Shown here piece by piece: positions 1-4,635 of a DNA stretch of 5,307 bases; position 1 is the first letter of the stretch; each line of letters begins with the position of its first letter. A program made the position numbers and the translations under genes. The DNA lies in contig QILH01000154.1 in the NCBI GenBank assembly GCA_003233255.1, positions 1-5,307 of the forward strand, in the 5' to 3' direction. Source of the stretch: Gammaproteobacteria bacterium (GTDB lineage Bacteria > Pseudomonadota > Gammaproteobacteria > UBA6429 > Thiohalophilaceae). The notes beneath the pieces were generated by a model, which saw nothing but the letters and a program-made list of their open reading frames with translations, was not told where the DNA came from and made no database searches.

Positions 1-205
1 AAATAACATCAGTAAATCGGCCCGGATTGCGTTTCGCTGGGCGCAATTTACTCCCGAACAGAACTATGAACCTGGTGGGGACTGGAATCAGGGGATGCTG
101 TCGATTGGCTTACCCGCCGGTCGTCGCTTTGATCTAACGGCCCGCTGGGATATTGATGGCAAGGCCTATGAAACTAAACTACAAGGGGTGCAGTGTGCGC
201 AATAA
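1..205 (+). CDS. C-terminal end of an unrecognised protein (5' truncated)
   Basis: An open frame enters from the left edge (first full codon at base 2) and ends with TAA at 203-205, giving the last 67 residues. The visible part is polar and rich in aromatic residues and glycine, with stretches such as FRWAQFTPEQNYEPGG and LPAGRRFDLTARWDIDG. Alternating polar and hydrophobic residues hint at a beta-sandwich-like fold. It has a single cysteine three residues from the end (CAQ). There is no transmembrane segment in the visible part. I do not recognise the family and assign no function. The next gene starts inside its 3' end with its own ribosome binding site, so the two are probably co-transcribed and translationally coupled. 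The frame is judged real because of its protein-like composition and this overlap, but only the C-terminus is visible. Confidence 0.6.
   Translation, partial: NNISKSARIAFRWAQFTPEQNYEPGGDWNQGMLSIGLPAGRRFDLTARWDIDGKAYETKLQGVQCAQ
183..188 (+). promoter_or_regulatory. Ribosome binding site favouring the GTG start of the TlpA-like gene
   Basis: AAGGGG lies six bases before GTG at 195. It is the best Shine-Dalgarno match among the candidate starts: TTG 153, ATG 156 and ATG 168 have only weak or badly spaced purine runs. It sits inside the last codons of the upstream gene, consistent with coupled translation. Confidence 0.5.
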
Positions 206-731
206 TCCATTATTGATTTTAGTCGCTGTTGTGATTCTATTTGCATCTGGCATCAGCTTTGCCGCCGAGTTACCGCCTTTAACCCACACCCTGACCACCC
301 TCACAAAAACCTTCAAAGCCCCGACGCTTCGTCTGAAAAACATGGACGAAGAATTCGTCGATATCAAGGATCTGAAAGGCAAAGTCGTGGTTGTAAATTT
401 CTGGGCGACCTGGTGCCCTCCCTGCCGGCGTGAAATGGGGTCACTTGAACGTCTGCACCTTGCCACCAAAGATAAAAACGTGGTGGTACTTGCGGTTAAT
501 ATCGGTGAAGACATTGAAACGGTTTTCTCGTTCCTCGGTACGGTTGAACCTTCGCCCAGCTTCCCAATGTTGTTCGATCCCGATGCTGAATCTATGGGGC
601 GCTGGAAGGTACTGGCATTACCGACGACCTATGTCGTTGATCCTGAGGGGACAGTCGTTTTCCGGGCGGTGGGCGGTCGTGAATTTGATCATCCCGCTAT
701 TCAACAGGCAATTACCCGTTTAAGCCGCTAA
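195..731 (+). CDS. TlpA-like thiol-disulfide oxidoreductase (thioredoxin fold), secreted or membrane-anchored
   Basis: This is a periplasm-facing thioredoxin-fold protein of the TlpA/ResA type; such proteins usually reduce or isomerise protein disulfides, for example during cytochrome c maturation. From the GTG start it has 178 residues. An N-terminal hydrophobic segment (about residues 5-22) ending in SFAAE is a signal peptide or anchor. The redox centre is WCPPC with Cys74 and Cys77, followed by RRE, in the strand context VVNFWATWCPPCRRE. The cis-proline is Pro143 in ALPTTYVVD, and the C-terminal strand motif GTVVFRAVGG is also typical. Length suits a single-domain TlpA-like protein. The start is uncertain: GTG 195 has the best ribosome binding site and gives a compact signal peptide, while ATG 168 would add nine residues. 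It overlaps the upstream gene by 11 bases. The true substrate cannot be read from the sequence. Confidence 0.93.
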   Translation: MRNNPLLILVAVVILFASGISFAAELPPLTHTLTTLTKTFKAPTLRLKNMDEEFVDIKDLKGKVVVVNFWATWCPPCRREMGSLERLHLATKDKNVVVLAVNIGEDIETVFSFLGTVEPSPSFPMLFDPDAESMGRWKVLALPTTYVVDPEGTVVFRAVGGREFDHPAIQQAITRLSR

Positions 732-785
732 CCTGCGTACTGCACGGTCGCCAACGCGATAGCACATTAGCCATCCACTTACTTG

Positions 786-802
786 TATTCCTGTCAGGAA
801 TA
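786..802. promoter_or_regulatory. Upstream palindrome of a pair (putative regulator binding site 1)
   Basis: A perfect 17-bp palindrome around a central T, TATTCCTGTCAGGAATA. Its 15-bp core is repeated 67 bp downstream as the reverse complement, with one terminal mismatch. The one-base centre, high symmetry and location 63 bp upstream of the expected transcription start suit a dimeric DNA-binding regulator better than an RNA hairpin. There is no T run after it, so it is not an intrinsic terminator for the TlpA-like gene. The regulator is unidentified. Confidence 0.55.
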
Positions 803-820
803 TAAGAATACCATTGATTA

Positions 821-850
821 TTAACTATTTAAAAGGGTGTATGCCATAAT
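821..850 (+). promoter_or_regulatory. Probable sigma-70-type promoter for the SulP gene
   Basis: A -35 element TTAACT (821-826, four of six consensus bases) is followed after 18 bases by CATAAT (845-850, five of six). TG at 842-843 makes an extended -10 element. The predicted start is near 857, inside the second palindrome, leaving a leader of about 168 bases. TATACT at 963-968 is an alternative -10 but lacks a credible -35. The call rests on consensus matching only. Confidence 0.5.
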
Positions 851-853
851 TGC

Positions 854-868
854 ATTCCTGACAGGAAA
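854..868. promoter_or_regulatory. Downstream palindrome of a pair (putative operator over the transcription start)
   Basis: ATTCCTGACAGGAAA contains a perfect 13-bp palindrome at 855-867 around A861. It is the reverse complement of the site at 787-801 except for its last base. It begins four bases after the predicted -10 and covers the predicted transcription start, the classic place for a repressor to block initiation. Occupancy of both sites could also involve cooperative binding or looping across the promoter. This is inferred from position and symmetry. Confidence 0.6.
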
Positions 869-885
869 CTCCTGAACCGGATCGT

Positions 886-912
886 ATGCGTAAGCTTTAC
901 CCTGTTCTGTAA
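886..912 (+). other. Very small leader ORF, eight codons (speculative)
   Basis: ATG at 886 opens an eight-residue frame, MRKLYPVL, ending with TAA at 910-912 in the presumed SulP leader, before the hairpin at 928-944. There is no convincing ribosome binding site in front of it, and a frame this short is expected by chance. It is recorded only because of its place between a promoter and a hairpin. Confidence 0.12.
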
Positions 913-927
913 GAGCACCGGATTCAC

Positions 928-944
928 CATGACGGCACGTCATG
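928..944 (+). other. Compact hairpin in the SulP leader
   Basis: CATGACG and CGTCATG are perfect complements separated by GCA, giving a seven-pair stem with a three-base loop about 80 bases before the SulP start. No T run follows, so it is not an intrinsic terminator. It could be an RNA leader structure or another protein-binding palindrome, and its role is unknown. Confidence 0.35.
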
Positions 945-1013
945 CATCCTGTTACCGAAGACTATACTTTACTCGTCATTGATTGGCTCCGGGTTGCCGC
1001 ACCCATTCTAAAC

Positions 1014-1018
1014 AAAGG
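1014..1018 (+). promoter_or_regulatory. Ribosome binding site fixing the SulP start at ATG 1025
   Basis: AAAGG lies six bases before ATG 1025. The frame stays open upstream to TTG 983, but that start has no comparable purine run and would add 14 polar residues ahead of the normal SulP N-terminus. Confidence 0.65.
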
Positions 1019-1024
1019 TTTTAC

Positions 1025-2800
1025 ATGTTTAAAATTTTTACAACGCAGTGCAATCTGCTTTTAATTCGTCTTATGCCCTTTTTACGCTGGTGGCCGCAGG
1101 TTAATCGCCACACCTTGCGTGCCGATGCACTGGCAGGGTTAACCGGGGCCGTGATTGTGTTACCGCAAGGCGTGGCCTTTGCCACAATCGCCGGCCTGCC
1201 TCCGCAGTACGGTTTATATACTGCAATGGTGACCCCGATCATTGCGGCCCTGTTCGGCTCGTCCTACCATTTGATTTCAGGGCCGACCACGGCCATTTCG
1301 ATCGTGGTGTTTGCTGCCATCAGCCAATATGCCGAACCCACCAGCAGCGAGTTTATTTCTCTAACCTTGACCTTGACCTTTCTGGCAGGTGTGTATCAGC
1401 TTGCTTTTGGTCTGGCACGCCTCGGCGCATTGGTTAATTTTGTTTCGCATACCGTTGTAATCGGCTTTACCGCTGGAGCCGCGATTCTGATTGCCAGCAG
1501 CCAGATTAAACACATATTAGGCATTGCCATTCCCAAAGGGGAATCGTTTATCCATATCTGGATCGACGTGTTTAATATGGCGGGGAACATAAACGGTTAT
1601 GTGTTGTTGATTGCCGTCGTCACATTATTGTCCACGGTGCTCACAAAAATATTTCTTCCCCGTCTGCCCAATCTATTAATCGGCATGGTTGTTGGCAGCC
1701 TGGCGGCTCTGTTGTTTAGTGACAGCTCTTATGCCATTGAGTTGGTCGGAAAAATCCCGGCACACTTGCCCCCCTTGTCTTCACCGGATTTTTCTCTGAC
1801 CACGATCAAAATGCTCGCACCACAGGCATTCGCGATTGCCTTATTAGGTTTGATTGAAGCGGTATCCATCAGTCAGGCGATTGCCACTAAATCAAACCAG
1901 CGGATCAATGCCAATCAGGAATTTAGCGGTCAGGGCCTGTCTAATATTGTCGGTAGTTTTTTCTCAAGTTATGCTGGCTCAGGGTCGTTTACGCGTTCAG
2001 GAATTAATTACAGTTCGGGCGCACAAACACCCATGTCGGCTATTTTTGCCGCGGTGTTTTTAATGCTGATTATTCTGCTGATCGCACCGTTAACCGCTTA
2101 TCTGCCGATTGCGGCCATGGGCGGTATTATTTTAGTCGTTGCGTATAATCTGGTTGATTTCCATCATATTAAACAGATTACACGTTATAGCCGTTCTGAA
2201 ACCGCCATTTTAATAACCACGTTTCTGTCGACCCTGTTCCTTGAGCTAGAATTCGCTATTTATCTGGGCGTACTGTTATCGCTGGTATTTTTTCTGGCAC
2301 GCACTTCATCACCCGAGATTCCTGCTATAACTCTGGACATAGATAAAAAAACGGGAAAACGTAAATTCATAAATACCAGCAAAAAACCGCTTGCCGAATG
2401 CCCGCAACTAAAAATAATTCGCATTGATATGTCGATTTATTTTGGCTCACTTAATCATATTCGAGACAAACTTCAGCGTATTTCTGATGTCGAGGGCATT
2501 AAACATATTCTCATTGTCGCTTCACGAATTAATTTTATTGATTTAAGTGGCGTAGAAATGCTGGTCAATGAAAATAATCGCCTGAAAAAGATGGGCGGCG
2601 GACTTTATTTTACTGGTATGAAGTCTTCCATTTACGAATTTGCAGCAAAAACCTGTTTTATTAAAAAAATGGGTAGCGACCATTTCTTCGATCATAAATC
2701 AGAAGCCATTATAGCAATCTATAAGAAACTGGATCCGGATCGTTGTGCTTCATGCCATACAAGAATTTTTGTAGAATGCCCGAAACCACCAAGTGACTAG
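1025..2800 (+). CDS. SulP-family (SLC26-type) anion permease with STAS domain
   Basis: An inner-membrane secondary transporter of the SulP family, whose members carry sulfate, bicarbonate, dicarboxylates or other anions. The product has 591 residues, normal for the family. The membrane domain spans about residues 28-430, with family motifs PQGVAFATIAGLPPQYGLY (47-65), SGPTTA (85-90), a conserved-type glutamate in LLGLIEAVSISQAIA (about 278) and SGSFTRSG (319-326). A cytoplasmic STAS domain follows at about 460-570, with the hallmark loop IDLSG (505-509), where Asp506 and Ser508 match the family's regulatory positions. The C-terminal tail has Cys574, Cys577, His578 and Cys585 (CASCH then FVEC), a possible metal or redox site. 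The gene has its own leader with a predicted promoter and twin palindromes, so it is probably specifically regulated. Substrate cannot be decided from motifs: sulfate and bicarbonate are both possible. Confidence 0.95.
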   Translation: MFKIFTTQCNLLLIRLMPFLRWWPQVNRHTLRADALAGLTGAVIVLPQGVAFATIAGLPPQYGLYTAMVTPIIAALFGSSYHLISGPTTAISIVVFAAISQYAEPTSSEFISLTLTLTFLAGVYQLAFGLARLGALVNFVSHTVVIGFTAGAAILIASSQIKHILGIAIPKGESFIHIWIDVFNMAGNINGYVLLIAVVTLLSTVLTKIFLPRLPNLLIGMVVGSLAALLFSDSSYAIELVGKIPAHLPPLSSPDFSLTTIKMLAPQAFAIALLGLIEAVSISQAIATKSNQRINANQEFSGQGLSNIVGSFFSSYAGSGSFTRSGINYSSGAQTPMSAIFAAVFLMLIILLIAPLTAYLPIAAMGGIILVVAYNLVDFHHIKQITRYSRSETAILITTFLSTLFLELEFAIYLGVLLSLVFFLARTSSPEIPAITLDIDKKTGKRKFINTSKKPLAECPQLKIIRIDMSIYFGSLNHIRDKLQRISDVEGIKHILIVASRINFIDLSGVEMLVNENNRLKKMGGGLYFTGMKSSIYEFAAKTCFIKKMGSDHFFDHKSEAIIAIYKKLDPDRCASCHTRIFVECPKPPSD

Positions 2801-2875
2801 AAAGATTGTGCATTTGACAACATTTAATATTGTATCAAGGCCTATAACTATTATGAAATAGATAAAGAGAAATAC

Positions 2876-2922
2876 AGCGGCTAGTTCGATAGCGGTGCAT
2901 TCTCAGTTGACCAGTAGCCGCT
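2876..2922 (+). terminator. Possible weak terminator after the SulP gene
   Basis: AGCGGCTA (2876-2883) and TAGCCGCT (2915-2922) are perfect eight-base complements with a 31-base loop, and the second arm runs into TTTT (2922-2925) on the + strand. It would sit 75 bases past the SulP stop and overlaps the 3' end of the convergent lipoprotein gene. The long loop and short T run make it weak, and an eight-base inverted repeat could be chance. No better terminator is visible in the 80-base convergent gap. Confidence 0.2.
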
Positions 2923-3906
2923 TTTCATATTAAAAAGATTAATGCAATCGCCTTCACTCACGGCATTCGAATTTATGCTGTTACAGGTCTGGTTACCGCT
3001 GCCATCAGAAAACTGAAATAGACCAACCAAAGCCGGTTCGGTGCCCGTGACTGGGGCCGCATAATTGTTTTGTATTTCACTGGCAGTTTTGGCACGATTC
3101 CACAAACGAAGCTCATCGATCAGCCCCTTATAATCTTCATATCGATCAAAATACCCAATCGCTGTTAGTTTTTCAGTGCCCCAAAACCAACCTTCATTAT
3201 CCGGTCTGAAGTCAGGCCAACCATCCCAGTAAGTCCGCATATTGTCACGAACACTGGTCGTTGATTCTGCGATGAGTACACCATCGATCCATAACTCCAG
3301 TGCGGCATCGGTAACCTCCACCCATCGCCGAACTAACGTTATTTGATGCCAGTTGCCATCGACCACATTCGGGGCCACATTAACATCAGCACCCTGTATG
3401 CCCCACTCCGCGGCCGAATCATAAAAATGCCAACGTACTCGGCCACCGCCATAAATCTGCAAACTAAATGTTCCACGACCGTTCCCTGCATTAGCATGGC
3501 CATCCAGTAAAAAATTTCCTGCATACCACCAGCCACTCCCATCACTGGGTTGGGGATTGGCCGGTATATCGCTCCAGTTAGTTAGCTGTAAATCCCCCCC
3601 ATTTTGGGTTGGCCCAAAAGGAAAGCTATTATCTGCTTTTATCCAAAGCTCAAAGGTAAACTCACCATCACCAAACCCCGCCGGAATAACCAGTTGCCGG
3701 CCAAAATCATAACGAATATCGGACGGTGTTGGATTGGCTTCATTCACGGTAAAACTCAAACTACTGCCAGTTGCACCGCCAGGAGGCACTGGGGGAGGAT
3801 CAGCTGGTGCTGGATCTTGCGAAGCAGGCTCATCCGACGAGCCACCACACGCACTTATCAGCAACGCCATAAGCAGAAATACAATAATTTTTTTAATATC
3901 GAGCAT
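2881..3906 (-). CDS. LamG/concanavalin A-like domain lipoprotein
   Basis: A predicted 341-residue lipoprotein. Residues 1-20 form a lipoprotein signal: MLDIKK, a hydrophobic core, then lipobox LISAC with Cys20 as the acylated residue. Gly follows at +2, so outer-membrane sorting is expected. A low-complexity proline/alanine linker (about 26-45) leads to a LamG-type beta-sandwich (about 60-285). Recognisable strands are FTFELWIKAD (83-92), DGNWHQITLVR (183-193), LELWIDGVLIAE (203-214) and GLIDELRLWNRAKTASEI (261-278), the usual closing motif of LamG/LamG-3 domains. Cys308 and Cys321 near the C-terminus could form a disulfide. LamG domains commonly bind carbohydrate or protein ligands. No glycosidase catalytic motif is evident, so a binding or surface-structural role is likelier than an enzyme. 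The ribosome binding site is weak (GAAG close to ATG). The gene converges on the SulP gene and diverges from the DsrC-like gene. The ligand is unknown. Confidence 0.85.
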   Translation of the reverse strand: MLDIKKIIVFLLMALLISACGGSSDEPASQDPAPADPPPVPPGGATGSSLSFTVNEANPTPSDIRYDFGRQLVIPAGFGDGEFTFELWIKADNSFPFGPTQNGGDLQLTNWSDIPANPQPSDGSGWWYAGNFLLDGHANAGNGRGTFSLQIYGGGRVRWHFYDSAAEWGIQGADVNVAPNVVDGNWHQITLVRRWVEVTDAALELWIDGVLIAESTTSVRDNMRTYWDGWPDFRPDNEGWFWGTEKLTAIGYFDRYEDYKGLIDELRLWNRAKTASEIQNNYAAPVTGTEPALVGLFQFSDGSGNQTCNSINSNAVSEGDCINLFNMKSGYWSTENAPLSN

Positions 3907-4147
3907 TGCTTCACTATAAATATGTTATTTTCGCAAGAATATGGAGGCCATCACAATTCAGGCTTAAACTACCCGGTTGCTATGGCCGTATTACAGAAAA
4001 AACACGGCAAATTCACGCAAGGCTAATATCTCTTTATTGCATATCAATATTTTCTTACTATTTCCATTGCATAAACTTTAAATCTAAAATTTAAGCCCTA
4101 TCTAAACTAATATCAAACGTACGGTTACGATGAAAAGGAGGTAAAAA
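3907..4147. other. AT-rich divergent intergenic region
   Basis: These 241 bases separate the divergent lipoprotein and DsrC-like genes and must contain promoters for both. I could not place a convincing -35/-10 pair for either. TATAGT, on the minus strand shortly before the lipoprotein ATG, is a possible -10. Around 3983-4006 an imperfect hairpin (GCCGTATT against AACACGGC, one mismatch) is present without a T run. A 34-codon frame at 3922-4026 lacks a ribosome binding site and is not called as a gene. Confidence 0.5.
4135..4142 (+). promoter_or_regulatory. Full-consensus ribosome binding site of the DsrC-like gene
   Basis: AAGGAGGT is a complete match to the anti-Shine-Dalgarno sequence, five bases before ATG 4148. 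It is the strongest ribosome binding site in the window and suggests high translation of this small protein. Confidence 0.85.
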
Positions 4148-4504
4148 ATGGCTCTGACAGTAAATAGTAAAACCATCGAAACGGATGAGTCAGGATATTT
4201 ACTCGACAACACCCTCTGGACTGAGGATATCGCCATTGAGATCGCTCGTACTAACGGCATCACTCTGGATGAGACCCGATGGGAACTAATTCAATATTTT
4301 CGTGACTATTATGACGATCATATGATCCATCCCAGCATGAATCGATTATTACGGGAACGTGAATTGAGTAAAGGCAAACATTTTTCGGATGCCGAAAAAT
4401 ACCGTGACTATCTGTATGAATTATTTCCGCAACCGCCGGGACCGATCCCAACATTATGTAAACTAGCCGGTCTACCGCAACCCGTGGAAGAAATTGAAGA
4501 GTAA
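4148..4504 (+). CDS. DsrC/TusE-family protein lacking the penultimate cysteine
   Basis: A 118-residue cytoplasmic protein of the DsrC/TusE superfamily. The N-terminal motif IETDESGYL, the central TLDETRWELIQYFRDYY and the C-terminal LCKLAGLPQP align with TusE/DsrC proteins. Canonical DsrC carries sulfur on two cysteines of a flexible C-terminal arm, and TusE keeps only the penultimate one (CysA). Here the inner cysteine (CysB) is present as Cys104, but the CysA position, 11 residues later, is Glu115. The chain then continues as IEE, giving an acidic EEIEE tail. The segment before Cys104 (FPQPPGPIPTLC) is about two residues longer than in DsrC. It therefore cannot work as a normal DsrC or TusE sulfur carrier. 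A regulatory or binding role, as proposed for cysteine-less RspA-type relatives, is an inference. It has its own strong ribosome binding site, and an HtrA-type protease gene lies 131 bases downstream. Confidence 0.93.
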   Translation: MALTVNSKTIETDESGYLLDNTLWTEDIAIEIARTNGITLDETRWELIQYFRDYYDDHMIHPSMNRLLRERELSKGKHFSDAEKYRDYLYELFPQPPGPIPTLCKLAGLPQPVEEIEE

Positions 4505-4510
4505 AATACC

Positions 4511-4602
4511 GAACCGGATGGCTTAAAAATACAGAATAGTTCTCCATGTCATAAATAGTTTATCACTGCCACCCTTACCTTGAAATTCAGGCATACCGGT
4601 TC
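4511..4602. repeat. Widely spaced inverted repeat GAACCGG / CCGGTTC
   Basis: GAACCGG (4511-4517) lies just after the DsrC-like stop, and its exact complement CCGGTTC (4596-4602) ends against the predicted -10 of the protease promoter. The arms are 78 bases apart, and each is preceded by ATACCG or overlaps it. It may be a split regulator site, but seven-base arms at this distance may be chance. Confidence 0.2.
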
Positions 4603-4608
4603 TAGATT
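4580..4608 (+). promoter_or_regulatory. Probable sigma-70-type promoter for the HtrA-type protease
   Basis: TTGAAA (4580-4585, five of six consensus bases) and TAGATT (4603-4608, four of six) are separated by the optimal 17 bases, giving a start near 4615 and a leader of about 20 bases. No clear envelope-stress (RpoE-type) promoter was seen. The downstream gene may also be read from the DsrC-like gene's transcript, since no terminator is visible between them. Confidence 0.45.
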
Positions 4609-4623
4609 AAACGATGATGTATT

Positions 4624-4630
4624 AAGGAGA
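4624..4630 (+). promoter_or_regulatory. Ribosome binding site of the HtrA-type protease
   Basis: AAGGAGA lies five bases before ATG 4636 and supports this start, which also gives a complete signal peptide. Confidence 0.75.
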
Positions 4631-4635
4631 AAACA

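Noticed and set aside
786..802. First palindrome as an intrinsic terminator of the TlpA-like gene
   Set aside because: As RNA it would have a tiny loop and no following T run. Its near-identical partner downstream points to a protein-binding site.
874..882. GAACCGGAT shared with 4511-4519 as a dispersed repeat or common operator
   Set aside because: Only nine bases match, with unrelated flanks and no shared symmetry; expected by chance.
983..1024. TTG 983 as the SulP start
   Set aside because: ATG 1025 has a well-spaced AAAGG ribosome binding site, whereas the upstream extension has none and adds residues unlike SulP N-termini.
1364..1380. Short tandem hexamer CCTTGA in the SulP gene
   Set aside because: Only about two and a half copies, encoding an LTLTLT membrane-segment stretch; explained by coding content.
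2758..2775. CxxCH in the SulP tail as a c-type heme site
   Set aside because: The STAS domain and tail of SulP proteins are cytoplasmic, where heme c is not attached. A metal or redox site is more plausible.
2814..2838. Imperfect AT-rich inverted repeat TTGACAAC...TTGTATCAA in the convergent gap as a bidirectional terminator
   Set aside because: Only four base pairs at the ends pair cleanly, with several internal mismatches and no G/C-rich stem or T run.
3922..4026. A 34-codon + strand frame in the divergent gap (MLFSQEYGGHH... ending KFTQG)
   Set aside because: No ribosome binding site, no recognisable similarity, and it overlaps the region needed for the lipoprotein promoter. Length is within chance expectation.
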